Below, piece after piece: positions 25,814-35,902 of a DNA stretch of 64,000 nt (its first letter is position 1; the number at the start of each line of letters is the position of its first letter). The stretch is from NCBI GenBank assembly GCA_020466095.1, contig CM035806.1, positions 118,756,421 through 118,820,420 of the forward strand, written 5' to 3'. Under the pieces are notes generated by a model, which was not told the origin of the DNA, ran no database searches, and saw only the letters and a list, made by a program, of their open reading frames with translations. Source of the DNA: Chlorops oryzae. Its lineage: Eukaryota; Arthropoda; Insecta; Diptera; Chloropidae. Both the position numbers and the translations under genes were made by a program.

Positions 25814-26203
25814 CGTCGGCTTAAAGTGTAAACCTACTAAGTCCACTTTTAACCGATTTTGACTTTTCCATGTCATTCGAAAGAAAAAAGCACACTGCAT
25901 CGTCAGGCAAAAAAATGTTTTTTAATTTCAACTTCTAAATATAGAGAATTCGGTGATGAGTAAAACTGCTTAGTCCAATTGTGGTCAAAGTTCACAGCTA
26001 ACACCAACAAGTGACTCCAAGTAGACTTAGACTTTGTATAGTGCACAGAATCGAATTTAGAAGAGACTTCATATAGGAACAAAATAAACCATCCATATTT
26101 GGGGTCTCCTTCCCAAGCTTGAAGTCTTGGAAAAAATGTGTTTTTTGTTTACCCTGTAAAGTTTTGAAATTGTTAGTTAGTAGGTTTACACTTTAAGCCG
26201 ACG
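25814..26203. mobile_element. 390-bp MITE in a TA tract, 27-bp perfect TIRs
   Basis: The ends CGTCGGCTTAAAGTGTAAAC and the inverse match over 27 of 27 positions. Both flanks are (TA)n, so the exact duplication cannot be read, though insertion at TA is likely. Non-coding. Confidence 0.88.
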
Positions 26204-26724
26204 ATATATATATATATCACGAAATCCATGTAACGCACTGTTACAGCGTGCGAATTATTTTAATTGGTTTAGCTAAGAAAAAATTTTGTCCGAAAACTGA
26301 TTTGCAATTATTATTAATAAATTTTACCCTCTTTTCAAAACGTGTAAAGGGTTTTTAAATCCATTTGTAAATTTCGATGATATTAAGCAAATTGTCCGTT
26401 CCGCACACGTTATAAAATTTTTCCTTTAGAAATTGTATGTCAGCTTCTATCTGAAATTGCTGTGAATTGACTTCAGATAGAATTTTCATATTTTTTTTAC
26501 AGCTATAAGAGGTTATCCTAGATTACACTAGTAGCTATGTTATTTGAGAAAAAAAAATAAAACAACTTTTTTTAACTTTAAACTCCGTTACGCACTGTTA
26601 CACCATGTGTTCATATGTATAAAAACCTTAAATTCTTTACATTTTCTAATTTTTTTTATAATCTCTTTTACTGGAAATGAAAAAAAAAATGTGTCGCACT
26701 TTCTTTCCATCCAATTTCTACAAT
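26204..26724. other. Non-coding AT-rich stretch
   Basis: No family-like frame and no recognisable element. Confidence 0.5.
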
Positions 26725-27047
26725 CACGGGGTGCCTGAACCACTTTTAAATCGAAGGTCGAGAAGGTTCCGATTTTTTTACAGGATTTCATTAAGAGTCA
26801 CTTGAATAACAATATTCTGCAATCGTAAACTCAAAACAGATAGCACCTTTTTAGAAAACTGAAGTTAAAGTTTTTCTCAGTGTACGAATTATACTTTTTC
26901 TTCCTTTATCAAATTATTTTTAAACTTTACCATATATAATTTTTCTGTTAATTTTGTATTTTTTCCTGATATTTGACCTTTAAAATGATGTATAATATGT
27001 TATAGAAAGTTTGAGTTTGTTAAACAATTTCGATATATAATCGCTAA

Positions 27048-27464
27048 AGGCTTGTTCAGACGCTACGTGCTTCAGCTCTCATTCGTGTTTCGGGGCCGAA
27101 ACAAGAACCAAACACTTGTTTCGCTATACAAATTTTGACATCCGAAACACTTTGAAACTACGTGTTTCAGATCGAAACAAGTAGCGAAACAAGTAAAAAT
27201 TGCTATCATCCCTAATTTAATCGATTGTTATCGGGAAATGAAGTAAAGAGCAAAAGAAAAATTACTATACATGCGATCAAAATTCATTCACATTTCTTTT
27301 CCACTTTCAAAGCGGGCAAGAATGACTATTTCCAAACGTTTTGAAAAAAAAATAAGACGAAGAAGAGGAAAACGAAACACGAATAACTTCGTCTGAACGA
27401 GTAGTTTCACATTCGTGTTTCACGAAACGAAACGCATGTTTCGGAGCTCCGTCTGAACAAGCCT
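27048..27464. mobile_element. MITE nested in foldback, AGGCTTGTTCAGACG ends
   Basis: The inverted ends AGGCTTGTTCAGACG are flanked by TAA at 27045-27047 and 27465-27467. The interior has repeated CGAAACAAGTA and CGTGTTTC words on both strands. A TAA duplication fits PIF/Harbinger. Confidence 0.85.
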
Positions 27465-27699
27465 TAAAGTCAAATGTTTGAGTTCAAAAATGTTCGACTT
27501 TCTTGATTTCTTAAATTGACTTCATCGAGATGTTGTTTTTTTAAAATTTTGTATTTTTGGCGTTTTTAATATCTTGAAAATGGCATATTACATGCATTCA
27601 GGTTTTCAATAGGTCGCAAAATTTTTTAAATAATAACCGCAAAAGTCAACTCTAAATTGGCTGTGCAACAAGCGAAATCCAAAAGCTGATGTTTTGGTG

Positions 27700-27837
27700 A
27701 AAAAGTTTAACTGTGGTGGGCCACAACATATTTCGGCCGTTTTGACTGGCTAGTGGGCTTAGTCTAGTGAACCACTCCATATTTTGTGTGGTGTGAAACG
27801 CCATCGCATTTACGCCGACTTTCAGCTATAGTTCGAC
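27700..27837. mobile_element. Decayed relative of the 179-bp CATATAG MITE
   Basis: It shares TTTTGGTGAAAAAGTTTAAC near one side and TTTCAGCTATAGTTCGACATG at the right end with the copy at 3518-3696. The left end is lost. Confidence 0.55.
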
Positions 27838-28078
27838 ATGACAGTGATATATTAACAGAAAAATTATATATGGTAAAGTTTAAAAATAATTTGATAAAGG
27901 AAGAAAAAGTATAATTCGTACACTGAGAAAAACTTTAACTTCAGTTTTCTAAAAAGGTGCTATCTGTTTTGAGTTTACGATTGCAGAATATTGTTATTCA
28001 AGTGACTCTTAATGAAATCCTGTAAAAAAATCAGAACCTTCTCGACCTTCGATTTAAAAGTGGTTCAGGCACCCCGTG

Positions 28079-30896
28079 CAATTTTTGCACGTTTGTATTG
28101 AATATTAGTACTGGGAGCATCTATTTATGAGCACTTGCGCTTTTCTAATTATCTCAAAAACTAACTCTTTGCTTTTAATAATTTTTATTTTAAATAAAAG
28201 GTAATAACTAGAGGTATTTTTTTTTAAATAGCTAAAAAGTGGCGCGGAAACGGTAAAATACTGAACAAAATTAATTAATTCTTTAATTTTAATTTTTCTG
28301 GAAAATTTTTTCTCAGTGTAAAATTAAAAAAAAGTTTTTGCATTTTCGGTTAAATTAACTATCATCAGCCATTTTTTGCATCTTACTACCATAATTACTT
28401 TTTGAGATATAAAATTTGGAAAAAAGTCTTATCAAAAGCGATTTTTCAAGAATATCTCAAGGACACTCCTTAAAAGAAACTTAAAAATTGGTTTCTGGAG
28501 TGTTTTAAGGTTAAACCTATTGAAAAATTAACAAAACTTCAAAATCCCTTTCAGGGGGCTGCAGTCGGTAATACCCTTTGTGTCAAAAAAAAAACACGTA
28601 CTGAAGAAAAAGTGTAACATGTGCGTAACGCGTGAAAGTTTTTTCAATACAGATATAAAAAAAAAATTGTCAATCGGCTTTACCGTCTCAAAATCCACAC
28701 ATTCATCATTTTCGAAAAAAAATTTTTTATATTAGAGTCTGCATTGGAAAAAATATCAATTTCGTTACGCACGCGTTACACTTTTTTTTTTACTTTGTTT
28801 TAATAGACCTACCTCGGTATGTTGATGACAATTATTTATATTTGCATATATATATTTATTAGCGATATATCAATAAATTTGAATGAAATGTTTTTTTCCA
28901 ATTTATTTGAGCCACCAGCGCACGCAATCACCGAAAAGAGCGATATGAAACTGCGAAAATTTTGCTCAAATGCGCTCGCTGCGCGAAATTAAAAGAAAAC
29001 AAAGAAAAACTACTGTTAACTTGAAGAATTCAACTTAAAACGTGAAGTCGGAGTTCCATAGAATATGTTCTGTACAATTTCTCTTTTCTCTTTGCAATTT
29101 CATTTTTGTCCTATGCGGTTGACTTTTTCGTGGATTTCGTGATATATAAACTAGGTTTACGTAGCAATCGTAGTGCTCACAATTCAGCCTCTTACAAAAA
29201 CTGATATTACAAAATGAAAACAAAAAAGTATAAAAATAAATTGTTCGAAAAATATTTAATATTAATATTAACAATTTAAAAAAAATTAGTATAAAAATTA
29301 ATTTGCAAAAACAAAATCAAAAACAGAAATATTGTATTTCCATATATTTTTCTATTGCTTTCTCTTGCAATCCACAAAAATTATAAAAACCAAAAACGAT
29401 TTTGTCAAACAAAAACTGAAAGCCCATTGAAAAGTGTTAAAATTTAGCAAAATCTCGTCGAAAACTCAAAGAATTACATGCCACACCCCTGTCCTCATGA
29501 AAAACATTTCTCTTCTATTTCACTGTGCGACATTTTACAGGTCATGTTTTGTAAACAAAAATTTAACGACTGTTTTTGAAAGTGCTCGGTGAGTATAACA
29601 ACGCCTCATACTCAGTTTTGTCAAGTCACCTCTACTTTTTTTAAAAATAAACATCAAAAAGTGGGGCCGAGAATTAAATTACTCACTTACTTATGGCTAT
29701 ATCTCGTAATCCGTTCAATATTTTAATTTCTTTTCTATCATTACTTATAGCTCTGAACTCATTTTAAATAGCTTTAGTACAAACCGACCCGAAAAAACTA
29801 TATCTAGTAGGTGCAAATTGCTAAAATTTGACGTGTTTTTTATCATATTTTATTTTGTATGGCCTATAATTCCAAAGCCAATAACCATTTTTCAAAATTT
29901 TTTAATGCAAATATAGAAAGATTATAAGTAAACAACTTCTTAATATACACGAACTGTATCTGAGCAATACTTGATAACGTTTTGCTAGTGCAAAGTTGAA
30001 CATTTTTTACCAAAAATCGGAAGAAAAAACGCCAAATCACCCTTTGGGTATGCACGAAATTTTTCAACCCAACGCAAACATAAAAAATATCATAAATGTT
30101 ATTTGTCCCGTACGTGGAATGCTCCTTAGGTGGAAAGCATGCCACAAATCTCAATTAAATTTTTGGATTTTAAAGCTTTGCACGCTTGGTTAAATTTTCC
30201 GTTCTCTCTATCATTCTGTCGTTTAGAATTTAAGAATGTAAAAAGAGTATAAAAAATAAATATTTAACGATGTATTAAAAAGCAATAAGCATCAGGTCGA
30301 CAAACAGATTTTGATGGAAACCTAACCCCTTTTCGCATACGAAGCCATATATGGACGCAAAAGTTTATAATTTTTTCCTTGCCAGATGAAAAATCCTGTA
30401 CTTAAAACAAAACCGAAATCCAAATAACCATTTTTTCATTTTTCATTTCGTTAATAATTCATGCGGGAAGGGGCTAAAGGACCCACATTACAAGCGTTAT
30501 CAAATCAAGAGTTATCAAAAAATTTGAAAAATGTTAGTTCCTCCACGGAAAGAATGAACCTTTCCACAAACTCCGTAGAAAACATGTTTGAACAAAATTA
30601 AATAATTATTATGAAAAAATATATATTGTACTAGATATTTCTAATTATTGTAGCTTTAAAGTTCTTGTGCGTGAATGATCACTTTTAAATGTTGTAAAAT
30701 CTGTAAAAACCAAAAAAAAGAAAAAAAAAACAAAACCAAAAAAAAAAAGACAATTGGAGATCTTAAAAAAGGTTTGAACCATTTAAAATTTTTTACCAAA
30801 GACAATAGAGATAAGAAGATGTTCTGCTTCATACAAAATTCTTATTCAAAAATTTTCGAAGTTGTAATTTCCCAGCGTTATTCTTCCAAAGTGCAG
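28079..30896. other. Long non-coding stretch, nothing recognised
   Basis: About 2.8 kb of AT-rich sequence with poly-A and poly-T runs and only short open frames on either strand. None resembles a protein family and I see no terminal repeats. Confidence 0.45.
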
Positions 30897-31430
30897 TAAG
30901 TTTAAATATTTAGGGTCAGTAATTAATCAAGGTGGGAACTGTTCAGATGATGTTGCGCACAAGGCAGGAGTCGGGTGGATGAAGTGGAAGGAAAATTTTG
31001 GGTTTCTTTGCGACCGGAGGATACCACTTAAGCTGAGGGGAAAGTTTTACACAAACGTCATTAGACCAGCTTTGACATACGGCACTCAGTGCTGGACAAT
31101 GTACGAATCGTACAAAAGTAAAATGACAGCTACTGAGATGAAAATGCTGAGAATGACAGTTGGGGTAATAAAACTGGACCGCATAAGGTCTTCCTTTATT
31201 CGAGGAAGTTTAAAAATTTTAAATTCAATTATATAACAAATCGAAAAGAACGGATTAAGTTGGTATTATCATATCCAAAGAACAACCGAATCAAATGCAG
31301 TTAACAGGGCATTGTCAGTAGTGGTAGGATAGGGTGTTAGGACAAGGGGTAGGAAAAAGAATTCATGGGCTAGTCAGATGACAAAATTAAGTCAACGAAT
31401 AGGTTAAACAAATGAGGTAAAGAACGGAAC
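30897..31430 (+). pseudogene. Fragment of an RTE-type LINE reverse transcriptase C-terminus
   Basis: The translation contains FKYLGSVINQGG, WMKWKENFGFLCDRR, LRGKFYTNVIRPALTYG and MKMLRMTVGVIKLDRIR, the conserved tail that follows the reverse transcriptase of RTE-clade elements. It starts in the middle of the domain, has a stop at 31234-31236 and continues in a changed frame with the downstream tail region to about 31430. It is a dead, 5'-truncated remnant. Confidence 0.85.
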
Positions 31431-32010
31431 ACTTAAAATCGGGACAAACGTTTAAGTACGCAACATTGGGTTCAGGGTTGCATATGGGAATTTCCAGAAA
31501 AAGTAAACTTTTTGTCGCATCCGTTTATAGCTGATTGCCATTCGGGACCACATAGAAACTTTGAAAAATATAAAAGTCCGCATAAGCTGCACGAAAGTAT
31601 TGGGAAGCTAAAGTACTATTTACCGCATACTTGAATTCGGGACTTAAGTTTGCTCATTTAAGTGTCGCGTCCGTTTGGAAATGCCTATATGTATAAGAAA
31701 GTTTAAATGCAAGTTTTTTTTATTGATATTGTCTTCTTCTTTCTTCTTATAGCACTGACAGACGTAGGTATTTTATACCATGATGGTGTTTAAATTTCTA
31801 ATTTCATGTAATTTATGCGAAATGCATGAAATTAATTCCATCGTATGGATTTATATAACAAACAAACGATATTTTCATGGATTCTTTTGAGATAAAATCA
31901 AGGCTAAATGCTACCAAAATGTTTTTATTGTTTTTGTTGTTGTTGTTTTAATTTTCAATTATCAGCTGTTTTAAAGAAGTCCACAATAGAAATCCACAAT
32001 CAATTGTACC
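31431..32010. other. Non-coding stretch
   Basis: No gene or element recognised. Confidence 0.45.
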
Positions 32011-33200
32011 CAGCAAACATTTGGATAAGCTTTTTACAAAGGTGCAAACTATTTATTTGTTTCCATGTAATTTTCTACACTTTTTCGAATAATATATGTG
32101 CTATATTAAATTCTCAAATATTTCCCAAACGCTTTCCAAATGTGTTTGGGAAACGTTGAGTTTCTCAAGGACTTCGAAAATTCACCCAAAATAATATGTA
32201 TGTTATATAGATATCGTACAAACATACGAGGCGTCTACAGTTCGATTTTTTCGAACGTTAATATATTCAATCTAGCACTCGCGAATGAGATCTCTCGGTA
32301 GCGTACTGAAGCGTGTTGTGATTTGCACCCTGGAGGGCTCGAGTTCGATTCCTCACAAAAAAAAAACATTTTTTTTCCCATAAATGTTTGGATGAAAGCT
32401 AGTTATTCCTCTAAGTTTTGAAATATTATTTAAATGTTATATTATTATCTACCTAAGTATCAAAAAAAATCAAAAATAAATAAATAAAATAACGCTCGCC
32501 GCAGCGGGGATTGAACCCGCCTACATCGGATTGTTACTGCCAGTGTGGCCACAAAATCTACCTACATCTCGGCAGCACAAATCAAATAATTGTGCAAGGA
32601 AATATTAAAATTTTACGTCAACATTATTAAGGAACTTTACTTCAACAAATATTTTTCAACGATTTGAAAATTAGAGGACTTAATTGGCGTCAATTTTAGT
32701 TGCAATATCAAGATGAAATGAGTGATATACGAATAGTCAAGTCTGGCAGCGCTCTTATCTGCCATCAATTTGAGTTAAAAAAATAACAGCGGCAGCGTCA
32801 CGTTCTTTAATTTCTTTGAATTGAAACTTTTGAAGCAAGTTCTCTTCGGCGGCAAAACTATTTTAAAATGGACAAGTTCATAAAAAGGTAAATTAATATC
32901 AACATTGGTTTATAAGTGTGCGTCAGTTTTATAATTAATTTACCAGAACCTCAACCTTGAGCGCCGTTAATGCTTCGGATAGAAGAGATTTTAGTTTTGT
33001 TTGATTTTTTAAAAACAAGAAAATGTTTGTATTGCTTTTTTGTTTTTAATATATTATTGTTATATAGTATTAAATTAAATAATTTCTTTGGATAAAAAAT
33101 CTACCGCATTTTGCTGAAATCTACCTACATTTTTTGAGAATTCTACCGCAATTAAAAAAAAAATAAGTGGACACACTGGTTACTGCTTGTTTTGGCTTGG
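32011..33200. repeat. Repeat with two facing tRNA-like heads, copy 2, interrupted
   Basis: It matches 8398-8880 from AAACATTTGGATAAGC to GCTTGTTTTGGCTTGGAAA. It has about 65 bp near 32163-32231 that the first copy lacks, and it is split after GTTACTGC by the hAT-like element at 32541. Confidence 0.82.
32541..33178 (+). mobile_element. hAT-like element with leftover 5' exon
   Basis: The ends CAGTGTGGCCAC and (inverted) CAGTGTGTCCAC match at 11 of 12 positions. The 8-bp duplication GTTACTGC is at 32533-32540 and 33179-33186, and the empty site is seen in the paralogous repeat near 8873. Inside, at about 32868, ATGGACAAGTTCATAAAAAG reads MDKFIK and is followed by GTAAATT. That resembles a hAT transposase start with a splice donor, so this is probably an internal-deletion derivative of an autonomous hAT. 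Confidence 0.92.
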
Positions 33201-33350
33201 AAAATATCACTGTGGTTGTCGAAAAAATGTTCATCGTGCAAACCGGCGCAGTCGGGTCCGGCTCGGTCCCCCGAGTACAACAGTACCAAGCACTAGGCTA
33301 GGTTAGCTCGAGTTTGCGAAATATTCAACATTTTTTGCCAACATTTCACT
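33201..33350 (+). repeat. Segment shared with 43,500-43,640
   Basis: GTTCATCGTGCAAACC..GAGTACAAC..AATATTCAACATTTTT here corresponds to GTTCATCATGCAAATT..GAGTACAAC..AATATTCACCATTTTC there. The two are diverged copies of one repeat; the Ty3 element inserted at the end of this one. Confidence 0.6.
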
Positions 33351-35167
33351 TGTAACGGTTTTTTCTCAGCCGGGGTATTACTCAGTCTTACCAGGGTCCG
33401 TTACAAGACAAGAAATTTTCCAAAGTGTTGAGTTTGTATTCTATGTAATTTTTATTGCTTGTTTTTTTTTTTGTATTCTATACTCTTTCATCTAATATTT
33501 CTTACGTCTGACCTGCGGGAAAATATGTCGGCGGCACTCCATCGGGGTCCCTGGATCGATGCGGCGTTCTTCTAATGGTTAATGCTGGCCGAGTGGTTGC
33601 GTCCCATCGGGGTCCTTGGTGGTCGCTGCCGTATCGTAGTGAACTCGACGGTCTTGAGTGGGCGTTTGCGGTTCGTTTCTAGTCTTACGTCAATAGGTCA
33701 GGGGAACTAGGGATATTAGTCTGGGAATATGCTACTGACAATGCTACAGTACTACTGACAATCCTACAGCTGTTTAATTTCAAGTATAAATCATTGAAAG
33801 TAAAAGCGCAGAGACACTCTGGTATTCAGGTATTTATTACTGAATTCAATTGTGAAAAACGTGGAGGTGACAGGGTTAAAACTGTTTAATTTCAAGTATA
33901 AATCATTGAAATTAAAAGCGCAGAGACAATCTGGTATTCAGGTATTTATCACTGAATCCAATTGTGGGAAAAAAACGTGATGGTGACAGGGTTAAAGCTG
34001 TTTAATTTCAAGTAGAAAGCATTGAAATTAAAAGCGCAGAGACAATCTGGTACTCAGGTATTTATCACTGAATCCAATTGTGAAAACGTGATGGTGACAG
34101 GGTTAAAGCTATTAATTTCAAGGATGAATCATTGAAATTAAAAGCACAGAGACAACCTGGCATTCAGGTATATATATCACTGAATCCAATTGTGGGAATA
34201 AAGGAGAATTCAAAAGACTTACTTGATTAAACTTCGCTTTTACTGAGTCCACTCCGATGTATTTGGTGATGCTGGCACGGCGCGAGCTGAACAGAAACTG
34301 CCTTTTCCTTCGCGATGCAGCGCCTTTTATAGTCAGTCGGCGGCGCTTGTGTTAGTGGATTTCGCATAGTTAAAAGCGGTTCAAACTGGTTCCTTGCTTG
34401 TGTTGGTGCCTTTCGTATAGTCGAACGCATTCCGAACTGGTTTATTGCTGCGTGTGATTGGTGCCGTGTGCAAAACGGCTCGGGAATCATATTGCTTGTG
34501 CGTGTTTGGTGCCGTGTGCAAAACGGCTCGGGAATCATATTGCTTGCGAGTGTTTGGTGCCGTGTGCAAAACGGCTTGGGAATCAGGTATGTTTGGATGG
34601 TGTGTATCCTTGAAGCCATTGAAGCCGGTTTCTCGCTGATTGCAGGTATGTATGTTTTGATGCGGTGGATATGTAAGCTGCTGAAATTGGTTTCTTTGTA
34701 CGTATGTTTTGATGTTGAACGTCCATCGACTTATGATTAGGTTGGAGATATTTTCTCCCCTAAATTTAATGCATATATATTTTCCTTTTGTTTATTTATT
34801 ATATATATATATATATTTGGTTTTGTCTTGTTTTTTTTTTTGTTTTTTTTTTTTTTTTTGAATTTAATAACAATAATAATACTAATTTGGCTTTCTGCTC
34901 TTGGTGATAATAATACAAATAATAATAATCATATTCTTCTTTTCTTTTCTTTGTTTTTTTTTTTTTTGTTTTTTTTGTTTTTTTTTTTTTCTTATTACAA
35001 ATACAAAATATAATATGAATAATAATAAAAAATAATAATGGGAGTAGTTCGTTAGGGTGCACAAAATCCGGCTAAGGGTGAAAAGGTTTTATTAACTGGT
35101 ATGGTACGGTTGTATTAAATGTACGAGGATAACATTTTTGTACTACTCAAAATTTTACCTCGTTACA
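33351..35167 (-). repeat. 3' LTR of Ty3 element (1817 bp)
   Basis: This LTR has four tandem units of about 112 bp at 33769-34203, a second tandem repeat of three ~57-bp units at about 34449-34584 (word GTGCAAAACGGCTCGGGAAT), a 3' TGTAACGG end and long poly-T stretches. A few single-base differences from the 5' LTR are visible, for example near 34310 and 34586. Confidence 0.96.
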
Positions 35168-35687
35168 TCCCCTCCTTTCCTCGGGGAACCTTTTCGAAGG
35201 TGCCCTTTCCTTGTTTTGACACCCCGAATTTGTAGGTGGTGCCTTCAAGGATCCGTAGACAGCGCATTCGTCGCCCGTGCTGTTTCCACTTCTGGATCAT
35301 ATCGTCCAGGACAGTCTGGACAGTGCTTCTGGGCTCCTGGGGTGACTCCATTTCTGACTCGTCGGTGTCGAGCGCTAGGATGTCTTCCGGATGGGCGGCC
35401 GCTTGTGGGGTTGGCTGGTATTTCGGGGCGGTTGTGATCAGCCTTGGTCGAGTTGCTACCCTTTGGCAACCGGGGGTTTGTTGATTTTCGGAGATCCTCG
35501 GTGCTGGAGGGCTGTGTTGAGGTAGAGGAGCTTTGGTTGGTGTTTCGGTGGCTTCTTCGTCTGCACTCGACTCGGAGTCCCCGAACAATACCCGGCACCG
35601 CTCCCGGTAGGACAATCCCTGTAGGGGATCGGATTTCGGCTTCCCTTTCTTGTACTTCTTTGGAGGTGAGACGGTGAGCCGGTACAT
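35163..35687 (-). CDS. ORF3 of the Ty3 element, unknown function (174 aa)
   Basis: This frame lies between pol and the 3' LTR and ends 5 bases inside the LTR. The protein has a basic Lys/Pro-rich N-terminus (SPPKKYKKGKPK), an acidic Ser/Glu stretch (FGDSESSADEEATE), a Pro/Gln-rich middle and a C-terminal part with hydrophobic residues (TVQTVLDDMIQKWKQ, TYKFGV). I see no signal peptide, membrane segment or cysteine pattern of an envelope protein. Some Ty3/gypsy elements carry extra ORFs here; I do not recognise this one. Confidence 0.6.
   Translation of the reverse strand: MYRLTVSPPKKYKKGKPKSDPLQGLSYRERCRVLFGDSESSADEEATETPTKAPLPQHSPPAPRISENQQTPGCQRVATRPRLITTAPKYQPTPQAAAHPEDILALDTDESEMESPQEPRSTVQTVLDDMIQKWKQHGRRMRCLRILEGTTYKFGVSKQGKGTFEKVPRGKEGM
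35168..35180 (-). promoter_or_regulatory. Polypurine tract
   Basis: On the minus strand GGAAAGGAGGGGA lies directly against the 3' LTR, the expected position of the plus-strand DNA primer. Confidence 0.85.
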
Positions 35688-35691
35688 CGTA

Positions 35692-35811
35692 TTAACCGGG
35701 CTTTTTCTCGAAACGAGGATGGTGGGGAATAAACTTTCCCTTACGTCTAGCCGCAGCTTCTCTTTTTAGATGTTCCAGGTATTGTAGCCTGGTCCGGGCA
35801 AATTTTTCCAT
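35692..35811 (-). CDS. Small ORF after pol (39 aa)
   Basis: The 39-residue frame (starting MEKFARTRLQ) is basic, predicted to be helical in its first half, and ends four bases before the ATG of the next ORF. I do not recognise it. It may be a real leader peptide, an exon of the next ORF or chance. Confidence 0.4.
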   Translation of the reverse strand: MEKFARTRLQYLEHLKREAAARRKGKFIPHHPRFEKKPG

Positions 35812-35902
35812 CTTTGTAGGTTACTGTTAGGATTAAAAGAAATATGGCTTATATGATTTGGTCGGTGAACTATCTAGGATGGGTTAATAAGTCGTGTTGG
35901 TC

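Larger units (their letters stand above)
26725..28078. mobile_element. Large foldback element, 228-bp arms
   Basis: The arms 26725-26952 and 27851-28078 are near-identical inverted repeats beginning CACGGGGTGCCTGAACCACT. A 4-bp duplication CAAT flanks the element. The ~900-bp centre holds another MITE (27048-27464) and a decayed relative of the 179-bp MITE (about 27700-27837). No coding frame. Confidence 0.88.

Noticed and set aside
34227..34619. 130-codon frame with repeats like PEPFCTRHQT, and its twin at 42081
   Set aside because: It reads the ~57-bp tandem repeats in the LTR, upstream of or after the element's genes. Repetition alone explains the open frame.
35163..35687. Envelope gene of the Ty3 element
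   Set aside because: No signal peptide, membrane span, cleavage site or cysteine pattern; it is too short.
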